The position numbers and the translations under genes are program-made. Under the pieces are notes generated by a model. That model searched no databases. It had not been told where the DNA came from and worked only from the letters and a program-made list of their open reading frames with translations. Positions 1 through 8,258 of a stretch of DNA of 64,000 nucleotides are shown piece by piece. Source of the DNA: CAYNRA01 sp046296415 (GTDB lineage Bacteria; Bacteroidota; Bacteroidia; Cytophagales; Spirosomataceae); the NCBI GenBank assembly GCA_046296415.1, contig JBKBLN010000001.1:1457978-1521977 (forward strand). Reading direction: 5' to 3'. Numbering within the stretch: the first letter of the stretch is position 1; every line of letters starts with the position of its first letter.

Positions 1-760
1 CAAAGGTCATCCAAAAGCGTGCACGTTTTAACGTAGGGAAGTTCTTAACCAATGACTCTAGTTCTTCATGGTATAAGACATATGATTCACGGGGGCCTAT
101 GTTCGGGTAATCAATAGGTTTATGAATTGACATGGCCGGAATCTCCACCCATTCACCGTTTTCCCAATATCGACCTGGTTGAGTTATCTCACGGATGTTG
201 ATTTCGGGATTAAAATTAGTGGCAAATGGTTTTCCATGATCTCCAGCATTGCAGTCCACAATGTCCAAGTAATGCATTTCATCAAAATGATGTTTGGCTG
301 CGTAGGCCGTGTAAGCTTGTGTAACACCTGGGTCAAAGCCACAACCCAATAAGGCCATTAGTCCCGCCTCTTTAAACCGATCTTGGTAAGCCCATTGCCA
401 AGAATATTCAAATTTGGCTACGTCTTTGGGTTCGTAATTCGCCGTATCCAAATAATGAACTTTCGTTTCTAAACACGCATCCATGATAGTCAAATCCTGA
501 TAAGGCAATGCCACATTAATGACCATCACAGGTTGAAAGGACTGAATAAGTTCAACAAGTTGAGGCACGTCATCTGCATCAACTTGAGCTGTTTTTATTG
601 CTACGCCGTGCATCTCAAGGATGTCAGCCGCTATTTTATCACATTTCGCAACCGTCCGGCTGGCCAACATAATTTCGGTAAAAACCGATGAATTGAGTGC
701 ACATTTGTGAGCTACTACCGTACCTACACCTCCCGCACCAATAATGAGAACTTTTGACAT
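1..760 (-). CDS. Saccharopine dehydrogenase family protein, probably carboxynorspermidine dehydrogenase-like (3' end cut by window edge)
   Basis: The reverse strand is open from ATG at 760 to the window edge, giving the first 253 residues. It starts with an NAD(P)-binding Rossmann motif (VLIIGAGGVGTVVAHK, residues 4-19), followed by a typical saccharopine-dehydrogenase pattern (LGCGFDPGVTQAYTAYAAK near residue 140 and GPRESYVLYHEELESL near residue 225). The family reduces an imine between an amino acid semialdehyde and an amine; the ESY-YHEE region is what I remember from carboxynorspermidine dehydrogenases of the alternative spermidine route. An arginine-decarboxylase-like gene at 46497 would fit the same polyamine pathway, but it is 46 kb away, so the link is inference. 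The alternative is a lysine-pathway saccharopine dehydrogenase. It is divergent from the small ORF at 905. The C-terminus lies outside the window. Confidence 0.8.
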   Translation of the reverse strand, partial: MSKVLIIGAGGVGTVVAHKCALNSSVFTEIMLASRTVAKCDKIAADILEMHGVAIKTAQVDADDVPQLVELIQSFQPVMVINVALPYQDLTIMDACLETKVHYLDTANYEPKDVAKFEYSWQWAYQDRFKEAGLMALLGCGFDPGVTQAYTAYAAKHHFDEMHYLDIVDCNAGDHGKPFATNFNPEINIREITQPGRYWENGEWVEIPAMSIHKPIDYPNIGPRESYVLYHEELESLVKNFPTLKRARFWMTF

Positions 761-839
761 AATGGATTTTAAACAAAATTTTCACAAAAATAGATAGTTT
801 TCATCTTTTGATCGTTACGTTAAATAAAAGAAAATAAAA

Positions 840-870
840 ATTGGAAAAATCAAGTTTTTGTTTAATTTTG
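840..870 (+). promoter_or_regulatory. Bacteroidota-type promoter for the 35-residue ORF
   Basis: A -7 box TAATTTTG (863-870) matches TAnnTTTG exactly. A weak -33 element ATTG (840-843) precedes it by 19 bases. The predicted start of transcription is about 30 bases before the ATG at 905. Confidence 0.5.
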
Positions 871-904
871 ATTAACAATTGCAACCCAAAACAATACACG
901 ACAC

Positions 905-1012
905 ATGGAAAAGCCGCAAGAAAATGCCGCTAACGCGCAGGCTATGATTCTCACCTTGATTTTAATTGGTTTAGTCGTACTGGGTCTCTGGGTAAAAGGG
1001 GTTCAGGTTTAA
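905..1012 (+). CDS. Small single-pass membrane protein, 35 residues, unknown function
   Basis: ATG at 905 opens a 35-codon frame ending in TAA at 1010-1012. The N-terminal 13 residues are polar (MEKPQENAANAQA). They are followed by one strongly hydrophobic helix of about 16 residues (MILTLILIGLVVLGLW, residues 14-29) and a short basic tail (VKGVQV). This is the shape of a small inner-membrane peptide with its N-terminus probably cytoplasmic. It has its own promoter upstream and an intrinsic terminator at 1057-1079, so it forms a complete small transcription unit. I do not recognise the family. The alternative is a chance ORF, but the promoter, terminator and clean helix argue for a real gene. 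Confidence 0.55.
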   Translation: MEKPQENAANAQAMILTLILIGLVVLGLWVKGVQV

Positions 1013-1025
1013 TTTGGTCTTGGTA

Positions 1026-1057
1026 TTGTATTCCAAACGTTCAATTTAGTACTTTTG
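1026..1057 (+). promoter_or_regulatory. Promoter for threonine aldolase gene
   Basis: TTG at 1026-1028 and a perfect -7 box TACTTTTG at 1050-1057 are separated by 21 bases. The last base of the box is also the first base of the terminator stem of the upstream unit. Transcription would begin about 1061-1064, inside that stem, leaving a leader of only about 16-19 bases. Confidence 0.5.
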
Positions 1058-1079
1058 GGGCTTCACAAGCCCCTTTTTT
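1057..1079 (+). terminator. Intrinsic terminator of the small ORF, abutting the next start codon
   Basis: GGGGCTT (1057-1063), loop CAC, AAGCCCC (1067-1073) and six T (1074-1079). The ATG of the next gene begins at 1080, so terminator and start codon touch. Confidence 0.8.
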
Positions 1080-2102
1080 ATGCAGATCGATTTACGAAGC
1101 GATACCTTAACCCAACCTACCCCTCCCATGAAAAAGGCCATGTTTGAAGCCGTTGTGGGAGATGATGTTTTTGGAGAAGACCCAACCTTAAAGCAATTGG
1201 AAAAAACAATGGCCAACTTGTTTGGGCATGAGGCTGCACTATTTTGCCCCTCGGGAACCATGACCAATCAGATTGCCATCAAAGTGCATACACAACCTGG
1301 CACCGAGGTCATCTGCGATCGCCTTTCCCATATCTACCTGTATGAAGGTGGGGGCGTGGCCAGCAATAGTTATGCTTCCATGCGACTTCTCGAGGGAGAT
1401 TTTGGGCGTATTTCAGCAGAACAAATTGCTCAAAACATAAACAATCCCCTAGATATCCACCAGCCTATTACCTCTCTGGTAGTTCTGGAAAATACAGTTA
1501 ATAAAGGGGGAGGTGTATACTATTCTTTGGAGTCCATTCAGGCTATACGCCAAGTTTGCCAAAAAAATAATTTGCCCTTGCATTTGGATGGCGCACGAAT
1601 CTTCAATGCCTTGGTTGAAACCGGAATGAGCCCGTCTCTACTGGGCTCCCAATTTGATTCGATCTCAGTGTGTCTATCTAAAGGGTTAGGTTGTCCGGTT
1701 GGTTCTGTTTTGATCGGAAGTGAATCCTTCATCCAAAAAGCAAAACGAGTACGTAAAGCCTTGGGTGGGGGGATTCGTCAGGGTGGATTTTTGGCCGCCG
1801 CCGGATTGTACGCCATCGAACATCACATCGATCGTTTGAAAGAAGATCATTCACGTGCTCGTCAACTCGGAAAATGGGTAAGTGAACTCCCCCAAGTTGA
1901 ATATGTTTATGATATTCCTACGAATATCGTTTTATTTGCATTAAAACCCGAGGTAAATCCTCAAGATTTCCTTACCGAATGGAAGAAAAAAGGAATTTTG
2001 GCTATCTCCTTTGGTGGGCAATTGATTCGACTAGTTACTCATTTAGATGTTCAGGATCCCCATCTTGATCATTTTTATCAATCCATGCATCTTGATTTAT
2101 GA
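1080..2102 (+). CDS. ltaE: Low-specificity L-threonine aldolase
   Basis: PLP enzyme of fold type I (340 residues, usual family length) that cleaves L-threonine or allo-threonine to glycine and acetaldehyde in the cytoplasm. The sequence shows the family start IDLRSDTLTQPT (residues 3-14), GDDVFGEDPT (28-37), the HLDGARIFNA segment with the PLP-ring aspartate (about 168-177), and the lysine of SKGLGCPVGS (about residue 200), which forms the internal aldimine. The ATG directly follows a terminator T-run and there is no clear ribosome-binding site. The downstream gene overlaps by four bases (ATGA), so the two are probably translationally coupled. Confidence 0.93.
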   Translation: MQIDLRSDTLTQPTPPMKKAMFEAVVGDDVFGEDPTLKQLEKTMANLFGHEAALFCPSGTMTNQIAIKVHTQPGTEVICDRLSHIYLYEGGGVASNSYASMRLLEGDFGRISAEQIAQNINNPLDIHQPITSLVVLENTVNKGGGVYYSLESIQAIRQVCQKNNLPLHLDGARIFNALVETGMSPSLLGSQFDSISVCLSKGLGCPVGSVLIGSESFIQKAKRVRKALGGGIRQGGFLAAAGLYAIEHHIDRLKEDHSRARQLGKWVSELPQVEYVYDIPTNIVLFALKPEVNPQDFLTEWKKKGILAISFGGQLIRLVTHLDVQDPHLDHFYQSMHLDL

Positions 2103-2881
2103 TACGTTTAATTGGGTTTTTTTGTCTTTTTTCACTAACACTGGCAGGTCAAAAACCCTTACTCCCTTCCAAACATGCCATTAAAGTTAATGCTTTAGGG
2201 CTTGCGGGTGGTCTTGGAAGTATTCAATACGAACGAATGCTTCACCCTCAGTGGAGTGTAACTGGGACTTTCTTTGGCCGCTTTAAGTCGGATGTACCCT
2301 TGGGAAGTACCTTAAATTCACTCGCCAATCGATACGGAGAATCCATTATAGGTGTTAATTTTGAATACATCCAAGTGGATCGCTCTCAAATCGGTTTAGT
2401 GGGTTTTTCGCCCGAAATAAGACGCTACTTTGGAAAAAAAAATACCCGTTTCTTTTTAAGTGGATTTTATCAATACGAAAATCTTGACCTCACAGTCCCC
2501 GCTGATTTGGTTATTCAACTAAACGAACAATTTTATAATTCCATTATCCCGGTGTCATTTGATGTGAAAACTTCCTCATTTGGCCTGTTGCCCGGAATCC
2601 AATTTAGAAAAGGCCGCTGGGGTGTTGATTGGACAATTTTGGGGCCACGTACCGGCCATGCTACCTATCTGCAAGCTAACGCCCAACAAAGTTTGTTAAA
2701 TCGTTTGTCTGATGAAGAAAAACAATTTTTAATTCAAGGGGTAAAAGAACGATTTAAGTTATCAGATGAATACTTTTTAGTTGGAATTGAGGGCTCCAAT
2801 GCTAATATTTCCGCAATCAAGCGTGTTCCATATTGGTTGGTCAGAGGTTTTGGGGTTAATGTTTCTTATCAACTAAAATAA
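2099..2881 (+). CDS. Secreted/outer-membrane beta-rich protein, unknown function
   Basis: 260 residues, starting inside the stop of ltaE (ATGA overlap). The N-terminus is a Sec signal peptide (IRLIGFFCLFSLTLAG, cleavage probably after residue 17). The rest has alternating hydrophobic/aromatic stretches (SVTGTFFGRFKS, FFLSGFYQYENL, GVNVSYQLK at the very end), typical of an eight- to twelve-strand outer-membrane beta-barrel; the terminal aromatic/hydrophobic strand supports this. It resembles the DUF3575-like barrels of Bacteroidota in general shape only. I cannot name a ligand. Coupling to ltaE by overlap looks like genomic convenience rather than shared function. A terminator follows at 2902. 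Confidence 0.7.
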   Translation: MIRLIGFFCLFSLTLAGQKPLLPSKHAIKVNALGLAGGLGSIQYERMLHPQWSVTGTFFGRFKSDVPLGSTLNSLANRYGESIIGVNFEYIQVDRSQIGLVGFSPEIRRYFGKKNTRFFLSGFYQYENLDLTVPADLVIQLNEQFYNSIIPVSFDVKTSSFGLLPGIQFRKGRWGVDWTILGPRTGHATYLQANAQQSLLNRLSDEEKQFLIQGVKERFKLSDEYFLVGIEGSNANISAIKRVPYWLVRGFGVNVSYQLK

Positions 2882-2901
2882 GGTGTACCACCCGGAAAAT
2901 A

Positions 2902-2936
2902 ACAAATGCGGCGAAAACGTTCGCCGCATTTGTTTA
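2902..2936 (+). terminator. Bidirectional terminator
   Basis: Perfect 14-bp stem ACAAATGCGGCGAA / TTCGCCGCATTTGT with loop AACG (2902-2933). T-rich sequence follows on the - side and a short TT run on the + side. It separates convergent genes ending at 2881 and 3004. Confidence 0.75.
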
Positions 2937-3003
2937 TCATGAGGTAGACCTCCAGGACATGACTTAAATCAAGGACAGGATTCACTTGGGTTGCGCTTTT
3001 ATA

Positions 3004-3660
3004 TCAATTTCCTAGAGGGGCGTCAAGGGATTGAAGTTGCATGGCATCAGATTCATAAATAGTTACCCCCATCGGTGGATTTAAAGCATACTGAAGTAAA
3101 GCCTTCGCCACTTTTTCCGCCTCTATGGCTTTGTATTTTTGCGGTAATAAAAAATCGGCGACTTCCATCACCCTTTGTCCGATAGATTCTCCAAAACGAT
3201 TTTCAGTGCGGTCACCCAATAACATGGAAGGTCTAAAAATACCGAGATGTTGAAACGGGATCTGTGCCAGGTCCCGTTCCACTTCACCTTTTACTTGATT
3301 GTAAAAAAACCAAGAGTCCAAAGAAGCACCCATGGAAGTCACTATGGCAAAGAGTTGACCTCCTTGATCAAAGGCTTTTTGAGCAATTTCCAGGGGATAT
3401 TGATAGTCCACCAATCGAAAGGCTTCTTTAGAACCCGCTTTATTTCGGGTAGTTCCCAATGTGCAGAAGACGTGGTCGGCTTTACAGAGACAATCCGTGA
3501 GATTTTCAAAGTCAACTAGTACCTCATGTAATTTGGGATGGGAATCAAATGATTTCCTCCTGACAATCACTCGAACTGACTCATAAGCTGGACTTTCCAG
3601 TAATTTTTGAACGAGAATTTTACCAATTAATCCAGTACTACCAACCACGAGTGCATGCAT
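3004..3660 (-). CDS. NAD(P)-binding oxidoreductase, atypical SDR (HTATIP2/YbjT-like)
   Basis: 218 residues from ATG at 3660. The N-terminus is a dinucleotide-binding motif (ALVVGSTGLIGKIL, GxxGxxG form). CTLGTTRNKAGSKEAFRLVD near residue 70 and the later SSMGA-like segment (VTSMGASLDSWFFYNQVKGEVE near residue 108, YxxxK-type Y-N-QVK) match the HTATIP2/atypical-5 SDR group. The substrate is unknown. An in-frame start 30 bases upstream (3690) would overlap the symporter gene; I prefer 3660 because the Rossmann strand begins there and the symporter stop (3662-3664) ends one base earlier. Probably co-transcribed with the symporter. Confidence 0.8.
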   Translation of the reverse strand: MHALVVGSTGLIGKILVQKLLESPAYESVRVIVRRKSFDSHPKLHEVLVDFENLTDCLCKADHVFCTLGTTRNKAGSKEAFRLVDYQYPLEIAQKAFDQGGQLFAIVTSMGASLDSWFFYNQVKGEVERDLAQIPFQHLGIFRPSMLLGDRTENRFGESIGQRVMEVADFLLPQKYKAIEAEKVAKALLQYALNPPMGVTIYESDAMQLQSLDAPLGN

Positions 3661-3661
3661 G

Positions 3662-5281
3662 TTACCAAAAATAAGTATATAAAAAGGCAATAATCAATAA
3701 GACGACTGTAGCACCTACGCCAAAGGTTCGGTGAACATTGAACATAGTCACATCAATAACGAGACCTTTGCGTTCATCCGGTAAGAAATAGCCCAATAAA
3801 ATCATGACGGCTACACAAATAACAAACACAATTCCCATACGGTCTAAGAAGGGAACGGAGGGCCAATCCAATAGGGGTAACCAGTTATTGTGCATAGCCA
3901 AGGCAAGCAAGAATCCTCCCACAATGGCGAACAGCGCTCCAGCTGAATTGGTTCTTTTCCAGAAGAATCCCATTATGAAAGCAGCAAATACACCGGGCGA
4001 AACAAGACCCGTCATTTCTTGAATAAATTGGAATCCGCCTTTTTTATCTATACCCATGTAAGGTGCGGTTACAATGGCCAAAACCATAGCGATGATAATA
4101 ACCCAACGTCCAATTTTGACCAGTTCAGCCTCTGTTTTTTCAGGTCCAATGTACTCCTTGAATATATCCAAAGTAAAAATAGTCGAAATACTGTTGGCTT
4201 TTCCAGCCAAGGAAGCTACCACGGCCGCAGTGAGGGCGGCAAAGGATAAACCTTTCAAACCTACTGGTAACAAACTCAACAAAACAGGGTAGGCCTTATC
4301 CGCCGAAAGCAAACCGTCTTCTCCCAACATTTCCTGCTGAAACATTCCCTTGGAGTGCAGAGTGTAGGCTGCAATTCCTGGTAAAACCACGATAATGGGC
4401 ATCAACAACTTTAGAAAAGCAGCGAATAGAATTCCATTTCGGGCGGTCTTTAGATCGGCACCTAATGCTCTTTGGGTGATGTATTGGTTACACCCCCAAT
4501 AGTTCAAATTGACGATCCACATACCACCAATCAACACCGTTAAACCAGGTAATTGAGAATAGAAGGGTTGATCCTTCTTGAAAATCATGTGGAAGTGGTC
4601 GTCGTGTTGGGTGGTCATTACCTTGAATCCTTCCACCAATCCTGAAACACCATTTTGGTCTGCTACTAAATTAATGGCCAAATAGGTTGTCGCTAAACCA
4701 CCAATGATCAAGAAAAACACCTGGATAACATCGGTAAAGCCGATGACCTTCATGCCCCCAATCGTAATGATGATGGCAAAAAGCGCTAAACCCCACATAC
4801 AAATCCAAAAATCGATACCTGATATACCCGAAACCGCCAGAGCCCCAAGGTAGAGGATGGAAGTCAGATTAACCAAAATATACAAGCCCAACCAAAAAAT
4901 GGCCATTATTAAGCTAACACCTTTATTGTAGCGCTGACTTAAGAATTGGGGCATCGTAAAAATTTGATTTTTCAAATAGATTGGCATAAAAAATACCGCC
5001 ACAACAATCAACGTCGCTGCAGCCATCCATTCATAGGTTGAAATGGCTAATCCCATCGAAAAACCATTACCCGACATTCCAATGAATTGCTCTGCCGAGA
5101 TATTTGACGCAATTAAAGAGGCTCCAATGGCCCACCAAGTCAACGAACCTTCAGCAAGAAAAAAATCTTTCGTAGAGGCTTCAGCTGATTTCTTTTTTTG
5201 ATAAATCCAATATCCGTAACCAGAAACGACGATGAAATAAAATAGAAAAACTAGGTAATCAAAGAGGGCAAGTTGTTGCAT
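3662..5281 (-). CDS. Sodium/solute symporter (SSS family, SGLT-like)
   Basis: About 539 residues with some 13-14 hydrophobic helices. The family signatures are clear: FFLAEGSLTWWAIGASLIASNISAEQ-type region in the first 60 residues, containing the conserved GASLIASNISAEQFIG, and a large central GG-rich stretch (LIGGMWIVNLNYWGCNQYITQRAL). This is the sodium/glucose cotransporter-like branch, which imports sugars or related compounds by sodium symport at the inner membrane. The start chosen is ATG at 5281 (MQQLALFDYLVF), because family members begin just before the first helix; another in-frame start at 5305 would add eight residues. It is the first gene of a pair with the SDR-like gene. Confidence 0.9.
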   Translation of the reverse strand: MQQLALFDYLVFLFYFIVVSGYGYWIYQKKKSAEASTKDFFLAEGSLTWWAIGASLIASNISAEQFIGMSGNGFSMGLAISTYEWMAAATLIVVAVFFMPIYLKNQIFTMPQFLSQRYNKGVSLIMAIFWLGLYILVNLTSILYLGALAVSGISGIDFWICMWGLALFAIIITIGGMKVIGFTDVIQVFFLIIGGLATTYLAINLVADQNGVSGLVEGFKVMTTQHDDHFHMIFKKDQPFYSQLPGLTVLIGGMWIVNLNYWGCNQYITQRALGADLKTARNGILFAAFLKLLMPIIVVLPGIAAYTLHSKGMFQQEMLGEDGLLSADKAYPVLLSLLPVGLKGLSFAALTAAVVASLAGKANSISTIFTLDIFKEYIGPEKTEAELVKIGRWVIIIAMVLAIVTAPYMGIDKKGGFQFIQEMTGLVSPGVFAAFIMGFFWKRTNSAGALFAIVGGFLLALAMHNNWLPLLDWPSVPFLDRMGIVFVICVAVMILLGYFLPDERKGLVIDVTMFNVHRTFGVGATVVLLIIAFLYTYFW

Positions 5282-5417
5282 AAGGTAAGGGTTAAATGAC
5301 CCCATGTGTGGGGATTTTGATTTTTTGGTTAGTCCGGTAAAATTAGATTTCTTTTGAATTTTTTTGATAAAAAATGAGAAAAAATAATTCCAAAGGCGGT
5401 TATAATAAGTAGAATCA

Positions 5418-6722
5418 TTGAAAATGAGTCGAATGATTCGTACTTTTGATTTATTCTTTCCTTATTATTTGAAACGAAGTTCGATTCGATGGCTTTTAGC
5501 CTTGGGGGTTTTTTCTGTCTTTAGCTTGATCTCCATTCAAGTCTATTGGGTGAAGCGTGCGTTTGACTTACAAGAGGCCAAATTTAAGCAATCGGTCATG
5601 ATTGCCTTGCGGAATGTGGCCGATCAAGTTTCCCGTGCCTATGGATTAGGAGAGATGGAAAATCCCGTTTCTCAATTGTCCTCCGATTATTACGTGGTGA
5701 ACCTTCGCCTGCCCTTGGATGAAGACATCCTAGCTTCGGTGATTAGGGAATCTCTGGCCAAACAAGAATTACATACCGATTTTGAGTTTGGTATTTACGA
5801 TTGTGATACCGATCGAATTGTGTATGGGGCGTATGTTTCTTGGGAAAACGAAACCAATGCAAAACCCAGTCGTGTACTTCCAAAATCTGATCAGTTTTTG
5901 AATTATTTTGGAATTCGATTCCCACAAAGATCGACCTATCTTCTTGGGTCAATGAATTTTTGGGTTATTTCAACCTTGATCACGTTAATCGTAGTAATTT
6001 TCTTTTTCTATGCCATGTGGATGGTATTGCAACAGCGGCGATTAAGCGAAATTCAAAAGGATTTTGTCAATAATATGACCCATGAATTTCAAACGCCCAT
6101 CTCAACCATTCAAATTGCATCTGATATCCTGAGTCAAGACCGAATTCGTGAGCAACCTGAACGTTTTCACAAATATGTAGCCATCATCCAACAAGAAAAT
6201 AAGCGGTTGAAAAGGCAAGTAGAAACTCTCTTGACTACGGCCAAAATTGAGCAAGGTAAATTTGTGATTCACAAAGAACTATGTGATGTACATGCCCTTT
6301 TAGACGAGGTGTTAACCACTAAATTGTTAGATACTCAGTTTGAATTGATTACTTCGTTCGAGGCGATTCATCCGACCATCTGGGCTGATCGTGAGCATTT
6401 AGTTAATGTCTTTCGAAATCTGATTGACAATGCATGCAAGTACGCACTCGACACGCCCCACATTACGATTTCCACCTACCATCAAGAGAAAAACCTAATC
6501 GTTTCCTTTCAAGATAAGGGAATTGGTATTCCCCCTGAATATTTACCCCGAATATTCGATCGCTTTTTTCGAGTCCCAACGGGAAATATCCATAATGTCA
6601 AGGGGTTTGGACTTGGGCTTAATTATGTTCAAACAGTTGTCAAATCGCATGGTTGGCGAATCAAAGTGGTCAGTCAACCGAACCAAGGTACTGAATTTAT
6701 CCTGACAATTTCCCAAGAATAA
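5418..6722 (+). CDS. Sensor histidine kinase
   Basis: 434 residues. Two membrane helices (about 25-45 and 183-207) flank a periplasmic sensor region of about 135 residues without a recognised domain. The cytoplasmic part has the phospho-acceptor box NNMTHEFQTPIS (His about residue 220), N box NLIDNACKYA, G1 box DKGIGIPPEY, F box IFDRFFRV and G2 box GFGLGLNYV. All catalytic boxes are intact. It autophosphorylates and passes phosphate to the response regulator 55 bases downstream. Internal ATGs at 5424 and 5433 are alternative starts. The signal sensed is unknown. Confidence 0.93.
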   Translation: MKMSRMIRTFDLFFPYYLKRSSIRWLLALGVFSVFSLISIQVYWVKRAFDLQEAKFKQSVMIALRNVADQVSRAYGLGEMENPVSQLSSDYYVVNLRLPLDEDILASVIRESLAKQELHTDFEFGIYDCDTDRIVYGAYVSWENETNAKPSRVLPKSDQFLNYFGIRFPQRSTYLLGSMNFWVISTLITLIVVIFFFYAMWMVLQQRRLSEIQKDFVNNMTHEFQTPISTIQIASDILSQDRIREQPERFHKYVAIIQQENKRLKRQVETLLTTAKIEQGKFVIHKELCDVHALLDEVLTTKLLDTQFELITSFEAIHPTIWADREHLVNVFRNLIDNACKYALDTPHITISTYHQEKNLIVSFQDKGIGIPPEYLPRIFDRFFRVPTGNIHNVKGFGLGLNYVQTVVKSHGWRIKVVSQPNQGTEFILTISQE

Positions 6723-6777
6723 TACCATTTCTAACTCAATTTCGTTCTTCAGAAGATTCTAATAATCCATTTCCCGT

Positions 6778-7467
6778 ATGTTTAAGATACTTTATGTAGA
6801 AGATGATCCCAACCTGGGTTATGTGACCAAAGATGCACTGGAGGAGTCCGGTTTTGAGGTGATTCACGTAACCGATGGAAAGAAAGGTTGGGAGGCTTTT
6901 CAAATGCAGTCCTTTGATATATGTTTACTCGATGTGATGCTACCACAGGTTGATGGATTCACTTTGGCCGAAAAAATTAGATCAAATAATTTCTCCATAC
7001 CAATTATCTTTCTCACGGCTAAAGGTAGCCAAGAGGATCGGATCAACGGCCTTCAGATTGGAGCCGACGATTATGTCATTAAACCGTTTCATATTGACGA
7101 ATTGATTCTTCGTATTCGAGTATTTTTAAAGCGAAAAGCCATACAAGAATGGAATGGATCGGGCGATATCCTAAAATTAGGAAGCTTCACGTTTTATCCA
7201 TCCGAACAAAAACTGCAGCATACCACTCAGGCATTTCATCTGACCCACCGTGAAACCGAAGTGCTTCAATTTCTAGCGATCCGTTTGAATCAGATAGTGA
7301 AACGGGAAGATATCTTGGTAACTATTTGGGGACGAGATGACTATTTTCTTGGAAGGTCACTGGATGTTTTTATTTCAAGACTTCGAAAAATGTTATCTCT
7401 GGATACCTCAGTTAAAATCGAAAATGTGCATGGCATTGGATTTAAGTTGTCCAATCTGCCCGAGTAA
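6778..7467 (+). CDS. OmpR/PhoB-family response regulator
   Basis: 229 residues, the normal length. The receiver domain (1-120) has the acidic pair EDD (about 9-11), phospho-acceptor Asp in CLLDVMLPQVDG (about residue 53), Thr in FLTAKG and Lys in VIKPF. The C-terminal winged helix (about 132-225) shows LTHRETEVLQFLA and the recognition-helix region SLDVFISRLRKML. It works with the kinase immediately upstream; target genes cannot be read from the sequence. The next two genes (7524, 7889) are close enough to be in the same transcript. Confidence 0.94.
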   Translation: MFKILYVEDDPNLGYVTKDALEESGFEVIHVTDGKKGWEAFQMQSFDICLLDVMLPQVDGFTLAEKIRSNNFSIPIIFLTAKGSQEDRINGLQIGADDYVIKPFHIDELILRIRVFLKRKAIQEWNGSGDILKLGSFTFYPSEQKLQHTTQAFHLTHRETEVLQFLAIRLNQIVKREDILVTIWGRDDYFLGRSLDVFISRLRKMLSLDTSVKIENVHGIGFKLSNLPE

Positions 7468-7523
7468 GTAACTTTTTCTAGATTTCTTGGGTTTTACCAA
7501 AGTACCGACTTACTTTTAGCTCT

Positions 7524-7883
7524 ATGGATATCGAAGTAAATAATGAAGATGCGCTCATGGCTGTTTTGTGGACACTGGCCATTTTTTTACTTCCCGGTGT
7601 TCCAGATCTTGCTCATATGGTTTTTATTTCTGACAAAGAAGCGCATTTCTTTTTCTTCTTTTGGGCATCAATTATTTGGTCTGCCCTTGATCGAAACTAC
7701 TTGAAGGTAGCTCTTGTGTTGGTATTTCTAGGGTGGCTGATTGAGATTGTTCAAGGTTGGCTTCCAGGAAGATCACTGGATATGGAGGATCTCATGGTAG
7801 ATACCATTGGCATGTTTGTAGGCTTTTTATTTCGGATCGCCTTCGACATGAGATTTAAGGCAATTTTTAAACCCTTTAATTAA
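7524..7883 (+). CDS. VanZ-like membrane protein
   Basis: 119 residues with four hydrophobic segments. It carries the VanZ-like pattern: a D-K (here SDKEAHFFFF, about 36-46) after the first helix, and EIVQGWLPGRSLDMEDLMVDTIG (about 74-97) before the last helix, where E-Q and D-N/D positions are conserved in the family. The function of VanZ domains is not established; in some bacteria they affect glycopeptide susceptibility. The start could also be the internal ATG at 7557, which begins right at the first helix. Five bases separate it from the next gene. Confidence 0.75.
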   Translation: MDIEVNNEDALMAVLWTLAIFLLPGVPDLAHMVFISDKEAHFFFFFWASIIWSALDRNYLKVALVLVFLGWLIEIVQGWLPGRSLDMEDLMVDTIGMFVGFLFRIAFDMRFKAIFKPFN

Positions 7884-7888
7884 GTCGG

Positions 7889-8233
7889 ATGAATTGGATC
7901 TTAGGGGGGCTTTTTGTAGTCGCCGGTGTTTTTCACTTTATTACCCCACGTTTTTTCAAAGCCATAATACCAGACTATTTTCCCAAAAATTGGCATGGTC
8001 TATTGGTATATGGAAGTGGATTGGCAGAAATCATCGGTGGGATAGGTGTTATGATTCCCACTTTACAGTCTGTTTCTGCTTGGGGATTGTTCGTCCTGAC
8101 GCTGGCGGTATTTCCGGCCAATGTATTCATGGCGTACCATCCCAAATTTAGCCACATTCCCAGCTGGATACGATGGGGAAGGTTACCGCTTCAACTACCG
8201 CTATTGTATTGGATTTATCAGTTTACCCAATAA
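7889..8233 (+). CDS. DoxX-like small integral membrane protein
   Basis: 114 residues, four predicted helices. The segments GGLFVVAGVFHFITPRFF (6-23), GSGLAEIIGGIGVMIP (about 43-58) and ALFVLTLAVFPANVFMAYHP-like (about 70-88) match DoxX/DUF4267-type proteins, which are four-helix membrane proteins sometimes linked to redox or quinone chemistry. No catalytic residues can be pointed out. It ends at a terminator and is likely the last gene of the unit that begins with the kinase gene. Confidence 0.7.
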   Translation: MNWILGGLFVVAGVFHFITPRFFKAIIPDYFPKNWHGLLVYGSGLAEIIGGIGVMIPTLQSVSAWGLFVLTLAVFPANVFMAYHPKFSHIPSWIRWGRLPLQLPLLYWIYQFTQ

Positions 8234-8258
8234 AAAAAGCCCTCTCAGGGCTTTTTTT
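8232..8258 (+). terminator. Bidirectional terminator
   Basis: Stem AGCCCT / AGGGCT with loop CTC, flanked by seven A on the left and seven T on the right (8232-8258). It serves both the DoxX gene (+) and rfbA (-), whose stop codon overlaps its right arm. Confidence 0.85.
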
